This document shows, piece after piece, positions 1 through 11,627 of a stretch of DNA of 64,000 bases (positions are counted from its first letter, which is position 1; each line of letters starts with the position of its first letter). The notes beneath the pieces are model-generated. The model saw only the letters and a program-made list of their open reading frames with translations, made no database searches and was not told where the DNA came from. Source of the DNA: Durusdinium trenchii (lineage: Eukaryota > Sar > Dinophyceae > Suessiales > Symbiodiniaceae); contig CAXAMN010003780.1 of the NCBI GenBank assembly GCA_963970005.1, positions 143,292 to 207,291 of the forward strand, written 5' to 3'. The position numbers and the translations under genes are program-made.

Positions 1-410
1 CCTCCTTGCCACTCCAACATCGCCAACACAAAACCAGACAACTCATCTGGAAGCCTGCTTCCTTTTCTTTGGCAACAGCCCAAGAGCTTCACGGCCGGAA
101 CTTTCCCAAAAGCTATCTCGCCAAGTATGCCTGCTGAAGTCTGCCTGTTTCCCAGGGCGGCTCAGGCCACTGAGCACCTGGTGCGCGGGACTGTGCCGGT
201 CCGCACTGCTCGTGGACTGTGCCAGCCAACCACTGTGATTCCGAGTCCATCTCAGTCCCGTAGGTCGGTCTAGACAGTCCTGCAGGTCGGTCTAGACAAG
301 TGAGACCGCAGGTAGGAGAGTGAGGTCCTTTCTCACCCGAACGCTGGCTTCTGAGATGTTCAGCGTTTCACAGGGTTCCCCAGAGTCTCTTTTTACCAGA
401 AGAGTTGGGA

Positions 411-1040
411 TTGAGCTCAAATAGGTCAAGCGAACTTTTTGACAGAATACATCCGAGCATTTGTGGTTGACATTTTTTGATGACTGTTGGAAGAATAGGG
501 AGACCTCCCGGTTCAACCCGGAAGAAGGAGAACTAACTGCACTGCATCGGTGGGCTCCCTGTTAAAACACAGACCCCATTTGTCCAATGGTCAGACCTGC
601 ACTGTTTGGGCACATGTCGCAGTGATGGCTAAGCATGCTCAGCATCGGGCAGTATCTCCGGGGCGTTGTATGATGTCCACCTCAATCCCGGGGTCTTTCA
701 AGCAGGGGAGCCTGATGGTTGACCGCACGAACATGGATTAGCAGCTACATGGTCAATCTATACAATTTGAAGCTCCAGGTTTTCACCGAATGGGGAAGAC
801 GTGACGGTCCCACCGAATGGTGTAATGGAAGCGTCTTTTTCAATCAAAACCACATTCTGTTTTTCAGTCCGGCAGTATAGACGGGTGAGATAAAGGCGCT
901 TTTGAATATCCTCGGATATTTTTCAGGTATGATAAAGCGTGGGTAGCGTGCGTGAAGGTGGTAAGGGCTTGGTTGACAAATGATGCGGGTGATCGTATCC
1001 CTGACTCTAACGGTAACAGGTCTGGATGGAGAAAGATGCT
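411..1040 (+). repeat. Segmental repeat copy 1 (pair with 1943-2184)
   Basis: Three blocks here recur in the same order at 1943-2184. The first (about 411-471) contains the GACAGAATACATCCGAGC region. The second (877-941) contains GTGAGATAAAGGCGCT. The third (1004-1040) contains TCTAACGGTAACAGG. In this copy the blocks are separated by several hundred bases; in the other copy the last two are contiguous. This looks like a diverged duplicated non-coding element. Confidence 0.7.
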
Positions 1041-1942
1041 TACACGAAGTGGACGATCCTGTCTAAGCAGACATGAACCGTAACAACGACCGTTTGGGGA
1101 GTCGGTCGGTCGGGATAGGATTCACTGAGGCTGGTCGTCAACATCAAAGCCATCTATATAGTTGCGCCACAAACAAGAAAGCATTCGTCCAAAGACCTTT
1201 CTGGCCAGGGCAAATTGAAAATAGAAAACTCTTTGGCTGTTTGCACAAAAGACTTGAAGCAAAATAATACGATCAAGTTCTGTTCTTGGAAAACGAACAT
1301 CTTTTGACTTCAACTAGAATCCTTTTTGAAACCCTCAGTACATAGTGAGTTGAGAGCGATAAGGATTTTAAAGATCCTCTTGACACGTTTTCCAAACTTC
1401 AAATCTTGCAGCGCAATTGAAACGATCAAAGCGTGATCAGTGTCCTTGTGCAGACATGTCCTACATTCCTTCAAGCGGTAAACACAGACCACTGTGTCAA
1501 CAGAGGCATCCATGGTGTCTTCATGTGCAGATGCATGATCTAGGACATAAAGGTTTGAATAATTTCCCCTTTGTCTTTTTTCCCGCCCTGAACCCATCCT
1601 ATTTCCTATCGCCTCATGGAAGATCTGACTCGCTGTGCGGTTTTGTTGGAAGCACGGGTCACAGGCCTTGAGCAGACCGATCGCATGTTTTCTTGTCTTC
1701 GCGAGATTCTTTTACTCAGCACGCTGAGTAAATCGATGAGAGGAGCGTGAGTCCTTTCAGTAGTGGACAGCAATGGCACACTTGTCCGGCAGGTTGCAAT
1801 TTTGGGAGCCTCCGAAGCTCAGGCCAGATCCCGCTCAAAGTCACCCTTTCACCCGCAGTGACACCATACTTCGAGACAGTTTGCCATTGCACTCTTCGCG
1901 CTTCAATTCGCTTTCGAGCTTTCGTGCGCCTTACCCTCAGCC

Positions 1943-2184
1943 GATTGAGTTCGAATAGGTCGAGTGAACCTTTTTGACAGAATGCATCCGAGCATTTGTG
2001 TTATTCTGTGTTTGACAACACCACACGCAGATATTCCCCTGATGAGATTAAAAGAAACTATAATAGCATAGACGAGTGAGATAAAGGCGCTCTTGAATAT
2101 CCTTTCCGCCTCAGACCTCGGATTTTATGAACTACGATAAAGCGTGCTCTAACGGTAGCAGGTCTGATGAGAAAGTTTCTTCCA
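1943..2184 (+). repeat. Segmental repeat copy 2 (pair with 411-1040)
   Basis: The compact copy of the three-block repeat described at 411-1040, with point differences and small indels. The block with GTGAGATAAAGGCGCT is followed directly by the TCTAACGGTAGCAGG block. No open reading frame spans it. Confidence 0.7.
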
Positions 2185-5100
2185 GTCGAAACCATGGCCC
2201 CAAATGCCCGGAATGATCGCCTTCTGATGCTTGAAAATCTTGTTTCATCTTTTCTTCTTGTCCTGTCACCCTGCAGCGGCACCAGCACCCAAGCTTCAAA
2301 GCGCACACGGGCACCTTTTCCTAAGAAGAACACCAACAGCGCTCACCATTTGGGGAAAAACCTACGAGGGACAATTTTTGAGCAAAACTGATTGCAAACA
2401 TTGCTTGCCAAAATTGCGCGCACCTCAGCCTGGTTTTGTTTGGTACAGGTTCATATTTCCACACACATACCCCCCCCCAAAAAAAAAAAATATATATATA
2501 TATACGGTATTTATATGTGCCAAAAAATTGTTATTACTATTGGCACCATTCGAAAGAAAGCCAATTTTTCCATTCACAAACGATCTGACAGCATTATCAA
2601 CGATACACCAGGCCCCCTTTCTGGCAGGCAGGGTTGTTATTCGCTACAATTCAAAGATCGAAACGTATGTCTTAGGTCTTAGGGGCGTTCAGCTCAAATG
2701 AGCGGATCTATCCTTCCGGCACGGGTTTGAGATCAAAAAGGATGTTTAGCGGGATGTGTGACATTCTTTGTCCACCACTCCGCCTATCCTATCAGTCAAT
2801 TAAAGTGCTAAACGAGATTGTTTGGAGATAGGCGACTGGAAGGCCCACGCCCACGTCCAGCGTAGACTGCGTTTCGACTCCACATGGTTCCACAATCCAC
2901 GATCCACACAAACCCAAAAACGTCATGAAGCATGTGAGAGACTGAGGAACGTTTTTGCGGTGCTGGTGATCAAGCATGGATCTGCCGCCTTGTGAGGGCT
3001 TCAGGGGCGGCGGGAGGTGCTTGGCATCGAAGTCTCCCAGCGCCAAACCATGTGTCATGCTGCTTTAAGTATTGGCACGACGACTCACAAAGAACATGGG
3101 TGGGCAAGCACCGTGCAGACCCAAATTGATGAGCAACGCGGCTGAAAGATCTCAACTAGTAACTAGTACAAAGAAGTAATCAGTTAACTCCCCATTAAAG
3201 AGCAATTACCCACTAAAAACCGCAGGCTGTCCATCCACGTCATGCGATGTGAGGAAGCCTCACCATCCCACGTTTCGCATTGCCCGAAGCCTCGGGTTGG
3301 ACCTCCGTCATCGCTCCACTCCGCGTCCCTGGCGGGGCCCGGACCAGGTCCTTCCTCGTCTCCACGATGCGGATGCCTTTGTCCGCACTGGTGCGCGGCC
3401 ACGGCCGTCGACCGGCTCGCGCGCCGGCGCGCGAGGCGGCCGAGGAAAGCAGGAAAAACGCCCGGTGGTTTGGAGAGCCGAGGTGAAAAGCATCTTCAAA
3501 TGGTGATATATCGTGTGTGTTATGCGGCATGGGCCACGCTGGTGGACTGAAGTCTTGTGTGTGTGTCGGGTTTCGAGATACATGGGTTTGAACTTTGAAT
3601 ATGGTTTGAACATGTTTGAACCATGGGCCTAGGCTTGTGCGTTCTAGATCAAAGTCTTGAACACCCTAGTGCAAGCAATCATGGAAATTGAACTTCATTT
3701 GGTTGTTGGAGGCGGCTTTGTATGAACCTAAGACCGAGGCGATCCCTTCCAAATTTCCTCCAACAAAGATCGGTGATTGTGCAACCTGCAGAATCACAAT
3801 TTGTCCACAAAGTATTCGTGCAGGAGCCTTTGAATGCTTATCGGGCTGTAGACCTCTTCAGTAGCGGACGTGACCAAAGTGAGAACTCAGTTGAACAAAA
3901 GGAACAAACTCACAGACGATCGACTGGTGACAAGTGATTATACAACAGTTACCACAGGTATTGGGGACCGCTTGTAGGTACAGACTAGGTGTCCGAATGT
4001 TAAGCTACTATGTAACTTGCTGGGGGGCTCCAGTTTTCTTCCCACTCGCAGGCCTTCAGCTCCACATTGATCATGGGACGCTGGGCTGATGAGGGGGCCA
4101 GAAGAATCGAGCAGGCATGGCCAGGCAGACACCACCAAAACCACCTCGGCGAACCTGGGCCAACGGCCAACGGGCATTGATTTTGGCGTTCAAGATTGAC
4201 ACAGACACATCCACATGTGTTTCTTCAAGAGTATTGCTTGATCCACGCTATGGTTTTGCTTTAGTAAGTTCAGGCATGTGTTACATCGTTCTGCCGGAAA
4301 GCTGGCCATTGACGTGGGAATCTTCCAGAACTTCATGTCAGAGCATCAAAGCTCGGGTTTTGCCGGGCCACTGGAAAAAGCTTCGAAGCTCGGGATGAAC
4401 AGTGAGGAATTGTGGTTTACTTGGGTTTTGTTTAGATATATTTTGTTCCGGATCCTCGAGCAAATCATCAAGGTGGAGCCTTTGATCCAAGATCTCGGAT
4501 CTCGGGAAAGTTGGAGGCCTTTGGAGCTGGGAGGTCAACGCCTTGGCTTTGGCATCCCCCAGAATCCAAGACACCACTCTGGTGATCACTCCATTGCAGC
4601 AACTGGGGCCTCTTTGACCTGAGCCGTCCGAATTCCAGCACTGAGCCGTCCCAACACCTGCCTGACCGACTCGGGCTGCTAAGGCCCAGAGGCCGTGGCC
4701 TTTCACCTCCAAGACGTTCTGGGCCTGGTCACCATCCTTATAGGTGCCACGAAACAAAAGGGGACGGTGGGGGTCGGTGGGGGGGTCGGGAAGAAATTGG
4801 ATGACTCCTTCAAACGCCTACCCTAGCCCATGCTCACAGAAGAGATTCTTCATGGGTCGACTGGACATCACCCTGCACAATTGACATCACCCCGCACGCG
4901 CGTTTATGTGTGTGTGTCTCGTGTTTTTAGACATTTAAGTCAACAGTAATGTTATGTGTTTTCATGCAAGTAAAATGCGTGCTCCTGCAAGGGCAAGCAT
5001 CGCTGATCCTAGCGGCCCTGACGTGGCGGCCCTGACCTAGACCACCTTGTGCCAGGCTTGGGCTGCTACCGCTGGGGATCCAGACAGCTCAAGCGACAGC

Positions 5101-7666
5101 TCAAGCCTGGGTCCCAGTTCGTGTTTGTTGTCGAGTTGATGATCAAAGCATAGAGATCACAGAGTGACTATAGATGCCGGTCGCATGTTACCTGGTGTTT
5201 TCTTGCTTTCATTTGTTGTTGCTTCTTACCTGATCGTGCCAGTTGACAGCTTGGTTTTTGACTTGGGGCCAGCTATATCCATGGGATAAAGCTGGGCAAG
5301 TCGTGCATTCATGGTCCTATTCAGAGTGGATTACAGGACCGCAATACCGAAGTTCGGCCCAGCCAGTGCGAGATCCGCTCGGACGGGCGGTTTTCGGCCG
5401 TGAAGAAACTCACGTCCTTCTCAGGGCAGAGGCGACCATGCCAGCAGGGGCTCCTGGAGAATTGATCGTAGATCCAAGGGGTCCAAGAGCACGGCAACAG
5501 ACCAGTCGATTGAAACGAAACGCTGGATGTGAGAAGCTGGAACAGCAGAAGCTTGCAATCGGAGGTAGAGGATGAACCTAGGTGTACGTCTACGTAAAGA
5601 ATCGTATAGAAACTTCTTGTGTAGAAGTTGATGAGCTTTTGTTTTAGTACATGCTTCATAGGTTGTGGGGTTGGGTGATCGACGCATAGAAGGCCCAAAG
5701 GTCAAAGAGCCTGAGTTGTTGTTGCTAGCGGCTAGCTCTTCCGTTGCCTGAAGTCCTACAGTCAGATGCATTTTCTCGCCTTGGACCCCCCTCCCCCCAC
5801 CAGCCACCAGAAAGGAACACGTCAGATAAAGGTTGGTGACCCAATGGCTTGCTGACAGGACCAGCTGCCAAGCCCATCCTTTGCCAGCCCAGAATCACCA
5901 GGCAGGGCGATACAGAAGCGGCCGAGGTAAGCTCGCACACGTTAGATTCAGAAAGGTTGATCGACGGATGTGCTGGAAAGGGTGTGACACCGGTAACCTG
6001 GAAAGCGTGCATACCACAAAGATGGCACCCGTTGTTTTGGAGCAAACTATGAGACAATTCCACAGTTGTGACCAGGATCTGGCACAGAATCCAAGACCGT
6101 CAGGAACTATACAGATGTCGGTAGTCGTTGGGCCAGGTGCCCACTTGAGCCAAATGATGTGGGACGCTTTGCCTGTTTTAGCCAAAGATCGACAGCAGAA
6201 CCCACTGGTTTGGTTTTCATTTCTGGATCCCTCACCTGGGGCTCAGCCATGAGCGGATGGAGCAGCCATGAGCAGCCAACCGATCAACACCAGAAGCAGT
6301 AACCATCCCAAAACCTATGGACCGGTCTCCTGCCGCTGGCACCCCAAATCCTTTGCCCCCTGGACCGCCCTCTCCAGGCGAAAGCCCTGACTCTCCGGGT
6401 GTCCGGCCAAGAGGCAAGGAGTCCCAGGACGCATCCAGTGTTGAAGATCGAACACCGGCCACATGGATCCTTAGGTTGATTAGGCAAGAGGACTCCCCAA
6501 CACCAGGAATTCCTGCCAACTTTTGCTGTCCCTAATCTCCATGGGTTCGTGTGTTTTTGCCATGGCGGTGCTTCAGATCATTTTGGGCCGATGGCCAACA
6601 TCATCTAACATATCCATGCAAACTCATCAATGACTCATGCGTCCGAGTCTGAGGCTTCAAGCAACGCACACCCGAAAAAGGAACCCAACCCATGTCGTCG
6701 CCACAGCGCATCTGCCACAAATGTGACAATACCATGGGGCCTGTCCTATGTTCTGCCCCCATCCCTCAACTCACCATCCACGCCAACCCGCCCACACGCA
6801 CGCTTTATCTCGCCGCCAGGTAGCGAGTGGAAGATGATGCCCGTCTTCGCCACGGGTAGCTTGAACTCGGGCCAGCCACAGCCCTCAACTCAGCTCTTGC
6901 CGACAGTGCGCTGGACCGTTCTTGACGAAAGTTCATGATGCAAATCCCGGATGCAGATTGGAAATGATGAGCGGGCTCAGGAACTGTGAGAACCTATTCT
7001 TTTCAGGTAGAGTCTCAGCTGAGAATCAACCCAAAATGTGGTTGCATCGATGAGTTCCATAATTGTACCACCAAGAACCTCGCAGGTGCTGAGGGCCACA
7101 ACTGGACTGGACGGGATTTGTTCTTGGCCCCATTTTTGCGCCAGAGTTTATGAATACCCAGAACACTTGATACTGTTCCCTTTCAATCTTAAAATCCTGC
7201 ATGACCTCATTCATATTCCAGGATTCCATGAGTCAAACCATATCTCTGAAAGCTAGCTTGCTAGGTCATACCTCTCCATGCCGAACCTGCCCGAACTCAC
7301 CCGCGTCCTAAGGTTCGTCCTCGTGCACGCGCCGAAGCCGAAGGCCAGAAGCGCTGATCAGGTCAGGCGGAGCCTCATCGGGTGCCTTGGACGTGGCTTA
7401 GTCAACGAACAGAAATGAAAGCAAACCTGAAGCCACAGGTGAAATAGTGTATCTAACTGTAACTATATGACTACATAAAATATCATATAATGGTATTCAT
7501 GTAGTCAAAAGATATCGTAAAGAAATTCCGAGAGTGATGGAGCAAGGGCTTTTGTCAAGCGTGCTCCTTGCTGGTGTGTACTAGTTTGTGGGAATCAAGA
7601 TCGGTGTGACCATCTTACAGCGAGCCCCCTGGTCGTTTCCCTTTGTTTGAATGGGATGGAGAGGGT

Positions 7667-7733
7667 CGCTACTAGGAACAAGGACGCTACTAGGAGCAAA
7701 GGGCATCGCTACTAGGAGCAAGGACGCTACTCA
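7667..7733 (+). repeat. Short tandem repeat, CGCTACTAGGARCAAGG
   Basis: Four consecutive starts of CGCTACT occur at about 7668, 7685, 7708 and 7725, the first three followed by AGGA(A/G)CAA. A related TACTACTAG motif recurs at 14858-14915, so this is a dispersed family of short repeats. Confidence 0.75.
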
Positions 7734-8275
7734 TCCCGCCAAGGCGTGTGGGAGTGGCATCCCCGTTAGCATCGCCACAATTCAGGCATTCCGCAGGGGT
7801 CCGGGGTGGAGGTGACACCTCCCAGCCAGGTTGGGGCAGGAAAGTCTGTCGTTCACGGCTTTACGACAGCAACAAGAAGTGGAGGAATCTTGACACAAAC
7901 CCATTTTTGATGATTCCTCGCGCGAGCCTGGCACTGCCCAAAGTCAGAGAATCGGACTGAGCTTTGCTGGGGTGTATCACAAGAGACCTTCCAGGCAACG
8001 ACCTCGTGGAAGAAAGAAAATGGACCAATCTAGTCTACCCATTGGCTGTCTCCATATTATTCTATGTTTTCGACACACACCCATTTGGGGCTTGGCACCG
8101 CCCTCGTCGGTCAGAGAGGGGCTGGCAAGTGGAACTGGCAACGGTGTTGCATCTGCAGCCATTGGCACTCAGACTGAAACTGGTTGACTTTCAAACCACC
8201 GACTTTCATACGGATATTTATTGACCAACAGTGGCCCCGAATTGATCAAGGAGACGCCCAGCCAGCACTCCTGCC

Positions 8276-8640
8276 ATGGAATTGGATGATGTGGATGCCA
8301 TCACTGTCGGAAAGTACGTGTACTGGATGGGCCAGGATGACGATATCCCGCGTGGTCATTTGGGAGAGGTGACCAAGGCCGGTGGGTTTTGATGTCCCCA
8401 GGCTCAGACGATCCCTCTGAGGCTTTGGCTTCCCGCGGGCTCAAGCGTGAAAAACCGCCTTTTGCTTCGCCGCTTTCCTTTTCAGGTGGATGGCGACGAC
8501 CGAAAGGTGAGTTTTCCGGACGGAAGCTACACCATCCCAGCGCGCAAGCTGAATGTGTGCAACCTGCAGAATGGCGCCCAGGCCGCACAAACAGGTGGCA
8601 GGTGGCATGCGACAGTCGCATGGGATGCTCCAAAGATGTG
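8276..8640 (+). CDS. MIB/HERC2-like repeat 1 (two exons)
   Basis: Exon 1 (8276-8368) encodes a first half-repeat with GKYVYWMGQDDDIPRGHLGE, ending GAG before a GT donor. Exon 2 starts at 8486 after a TTTTCAG acceptor and encodes VDGDDRKVSFPDGSYTIPA followed by RKLNV. Joined, they give one SH3-like unit of the pattern G-x-x-V-x-W-x(2)-D-D-x-I-P-x-G-x(2)-G-x-V...V-x-F-P-x-G...L. That pattern resembles MIB/HERC2 domains of ubiquitin-ligase type proteins and is recurrent in the next 6 kb. The intron is 117 bp. The ATG at 8276 is in frame but may be internal. The exon end is uncertain; frame runs to TGA at about 8641, but GT or GC donors lie near 8580-8594. Function of the protein is not known; a protein-protein interaction role is an inference. 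Confidence 0.62.
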
Positions 8641-8667
8641 ATGTGATGCTGGAAATTCCGCTCCCAG

Positions 8668-8800
8668 TCTCCACTGAGGCACCTTTGTCCACATGACCAG
8701 GGACGGAATTAGCTCGGAGCTAATTGGAGAAGTGAAGGGATTGGAGGAGGACAGCTTCTTGGTCTTCAGTGCAGAGTTGGTGGGAGCTGGACCGTGATTT
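8668..8800 (+). CDS. MIB/HERC2-like repeat 2 (uninterrupted exon)
   Basis: After a CCCAG acceptor the frame encodes GTFVHMTRDGISSELIGEV, then KGLEEDSFLVFSAELV, i.e. both halves of the same repeat unit without an intron at the V where four sibling units are split. It is shorter in the second half than the others. The frame stops at a TGA near 8798, probably beyond a donor that I could not fix. It belongs with the flanking repeat exons on the same strand. Confidence 0.5.
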
Positions 8801-10458
8801 CTAGCACGTCGACATAGATCCAACCAGTGCGTGCACTCTTGATGATATACTTTTGGGCAGTAGTAAGAAGGTCTCCAGGCCAGAAAAGACATGAGCAGCA
8901 CCAGCAGCAACAGCAGTCCATGTACTGTAGTACTTTGGCACAACTATATACTGTAATACTACTGTAATGGGTAATGAACCTGGCATATACAGGTCAGACA
9001 CTGCGCAAGTCTTGTGTGTCTTGCATAGGATGGCATGTCGTGTCAGGATGGCCGAGCTCGGTTTGCTTCGGCGGATAGACAGGCCAAGCTTAGTGCTCAG
9101 TTCGCTCACGGAACATCTGAGTTCAAGATGTGCTTAGTAACTACAGTGGTTTCAGAGGTTCGATAGCACAATCACCAAGGTTGGTGGTTTATATGGATCC
9201 CCATCTAAAAGACATCTTGGGTTTTGTGCCATCTACTCTGAAACCACTGTAGCAACATTGCTCATCACCCTTTCCGGCCTCACAAGCCTTCGCTCGATCC
9301 TAGCGAACCTGGTTCGGTCTCGAAAAAGGCGTATTTGACACTACACTCATCCACATCCAGGGTTGATGAGCGTCCAGGGTTCCTTCAAGATCCAAAAATC
9401 AGATCCCGGGCGAAGACTGAGGGCCTTTCAGCTCCTTCCCACCTCAGTCCAGTCCGACCAGGTTTTCAAGGGCAGACTCGCCTCACCGGTCCAAGGTTTG
9501 CAGGTGGAGATCAAAGGTGAGATCCTCAACGCGCAAGCGATCCTGGCCTAGACTTGAGACCCTTTGGACCCCCAAGACTTGAGCATCTTGAGCTCATTGC
9601 TCGGCGCAGGCTAGTCAACGGAGCCAGCATGTTCATCACTCACAGCCCGTGACGCCAGCGTGCACATGAGCCCGTGGGCGTGAAAATCATCATACGAGCT
9701 TCACGATTCCCTTTTACAGGCAGCCCTCCCCCAGACTGCCCCTATGCCCTATGGCAGTAGCATGAGATACACAAGGCCCTACGACATGTCGAGTGGAAGC
9801 TCCTCGCATCAAAAGTTCCCAAACCTCCCAACAAAGTCCAGCTTATGTGATGCTCCTGAGAACAAACCTCATCCTCATCACCATCATCATCATCACCATC
9901 GTCCCTTTGCACCATCATCCAGGCCCCTTTGCAGCCCCCCGCAGCTTCTTTCTTCGCTCCTTGAGGAAGTATTTGATCCGCAGTGAGCTCCAGCCACACC
10001 GCTTGGTCTACCGGAGCGGCTCCGACTTCACCGAGCTCGGGCGAATCTATCCGGATGTCAATGAGGAGGGCCAAGTGAAGGCCCGTCCGGCAGATGAGCA
10101 TGGTGAGGTCGAACGGGTGGAACAGCCCCCGGGAGGAAAGGGCCTTGAAACCGAGGTTTTTACCGTACCATCCTGAGTTTCATTGGGTTATACACTTCTT
10201 CGGATATTCGATGCGTGAAATGAAACGAGATGCCAAGGACCATAGTTCTGTAGACTGCATCTTGGCTCTGCAACGCCTGGGGTGGAGGAATCAGTTGCTT
10301 CGAAGAACCTGCCAAGCGTTTGGATCGCCAAAATTGATTCCCACCCTGGCTGGAAATCCCAGACTGCACTTACTTCGAGTCCAAGCAACTAAAGTTAGAT
10401 GCCCAACTTGAGGAATCGACTGTGCCTTCCTCCACAGGCCCTGAATTCCAGATGTCAG
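8801..10458. other. Intronic/non-coding stretch
   Basis: Contains a MITE-like inverted repeat (9141-9252), a CAT/CAC run near 9870-9900 and no convincing full repeat exon. Segments around 9450-9530 (LASPVQGLQVEIKGE) and 10020-10110 (PADEHGEV) faintly recall half-repeats but lack clear splice sites, so I leave them uncalled. Confidence 0.4.
9141..9252. mobile_element. MITE-like element with 17-bp inverted repeats
   Basis: CTACAGTGGTTTCAGAG at 9141-9157 and its exact reverse complement at 9236-9252 enclose 78 bp, a 112-bp foldback unit. The inverted repeats do not extend further, and no clear target duplication flanks them (GTAA before, CAAC after). It lies in a probable intron. Confidence 0.6.
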
Positions 10459-10608
10459 ACAAAAGTTGTTCCTTGGGAGGTGAAGTTTGGCTCCAAGAAG
10501 TACTTCGCAGGGCTCAGGGACTTGGTCCGTGCACCGGTTCAGCTCGGGACTTTTGTGATGTGGATGAAGGCCGATGACGAGGTGGCTCGAGGCCGGGGCA
10601 AGCAACAG
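10459..10608 (+). CDS. MIB/HERC2-like exon: half of one repeat plus half of the next
   Basis: Following a GTCAG acceptor the frame encodes WEVKFGSKKYFAGLRDLV (second half of a repeat: V-x-F-G-x-K...L-x-D-L-V), then APVQLGTFVMWMKADDEVA (first half of the next). This exon therefore bridges two repeats, exactly as expected if introns sit inside each repeat rather than between repeats. The donor lies near 10600 and is not certain (a GC donor is possible). Same strand and spacing as the neighbouring repeat exons. Confidence 0.55.
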
Positions 10609-10952
10609 CTCAAATCCAAACTTCCTGGAGTTCTTTGTCATGGTTTTCTCTTGAAAGTAGTAGTGCCGATGGGCTAGATTCTAGATGGAAACAATAGAAT
10701 GAATCAAGTACTGTTGTGCATTTTTCAGGTCGTGCAGTTTTTTGGCACGTCCACTGCAAAATAAAGGGTGCCCCACCCATCCGCAACCGCTCGATGAAAT
10801 TTGCCCTTCTTGTGCTGGGGTGGCTCGCAAGAGCATCCCCCGACTTTGCACTGATACCGGTCACCAAAAGGGAATGAAGAGTAAGAATGGACTCATTGTC
10901 ACCTTGCCACTGATCGCATCGCTCAGCTCCAAAGAAAAACGGTGTGTTTGAG

Positions 10953-11112
10953 GCGAGATTGGCGTGGTGAAACGCTTGGAGGATGGGCAGCCAGTGGTGA
11001 AATTCCCGAATGCTGAGCGTGCCTTCCGGCCCCACAGCTTGATCCCAATCTCCGTCCAGAAAGGTGGCTCGGTGGAGTGGGAGAGGTGGCAAAGGACAAC
11101 AAGAGCATCTTA
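10953..11112 (+). CDS. MIB/HERC2-like exon, second half-repeat
   Basis: The frame encodes GEIGVVKRLEDGQPVVKFP, then NAERAFRPHSLIPI: the GxxGVV turn followed by the V-x-F-P strand and the R-P-x-S-L end typical of the second half of these units. An AG sits at 10951-10952, though the exact acceptor and phase are unclear because the G of GEI overlaps it. The frame ends at TAA about 11110; a donor probably precedes that. Confidence 0.5.
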
Positions 11113-11255
11113 AAACCCGGCCCGATGGATTAAAAAAAACAGTCTGCTTGCATTTGGCGGGGTGCCTCACACCCAACGTGTTGTGTGTGTAACACCTACG
11201 AGGCGCGGATGAGTTGCTGTACCACAAGCTTTGTTCGCCAAGCCATTCCACGGTG

Positions 11256-11627
11256 CCAGGTGATTTCGTCACATGGGATCACAATGATGATGACGTACCT
11301 GAAGGGCATGTGGGGCAGGCATGGCTGGCAACAAGTTGAGGAATCAGCTCCCTCCAAAGGCTGCAAAGGTCTTCAAAAACCATGAAAGACCATTCTCGTA
11401 GCTCCATCTGAATTTCAGGTCACCTCATCACACGAAATCGTGCTGAAACGGACATCGCGAAGAACTGCATGAGGGAGCTTCCTGGATGGTTGCGGGTTGC
11501 TGTGGACAGGGACCAGGGAGAAACCCAAACTTGCTGGACGCAGGTGGTTGGCCTGAAGTTGGAGGACTCGAGATTGAGGGTGCAATTCCCAAATGACACA
11601 TGGAGCTTCAAAGAGGAGGACTGCTGA
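11256..11627 (+). CDS. MIB/HERC2-like repeat with GC-AG intron, possible C-terminal unit
   Basis: Exon a (from about 11256 to 11318) encodes PGDFVTWDHNDDDVPEGHVG and Q, then a GC donor (CAG|GCATGG). Exon b starts at 11544 after GGACGCAG and encodes VVGLKLEDSRLRVQFPNDTW then SFKEEDC and a TGA stop at 11625-11627. Joined across the 225-bp intron it forms a complete unit (GDFVTW...VPEGHVGQ|VVG...VQFPNDTW). The stop after the second half suggests the end of one protein, or that a donor was missed and the chain continues in the similar exons downstream. Confidence 0.62.

Larger units (their letters stand above)
1..8275. other. Non-coding DNA without recognisable gene
   Basis: I found no reading frame with a recognisable domain or protein-like composition on either strand here; the open frames are short and mutually shadowing. 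The stretch holds a dispersed segmental duplication in the first 2.2 kb, a C/A/TA low-complexity run near 2470-2505, and a short GCTACTAGGA repeat cluster near 7.67 kb. It could be intergenic DNA or a long intron/5' flank of the repeat-domain gene that begins to be visible at 8.3 kb. Confidence 0.5.

Noticed and set aside
3240..3610. Overlapping Arg/Pro-rich frames on both strands
   Set aside because: Short GC-rich stretch open in many frames at once, with no domain.
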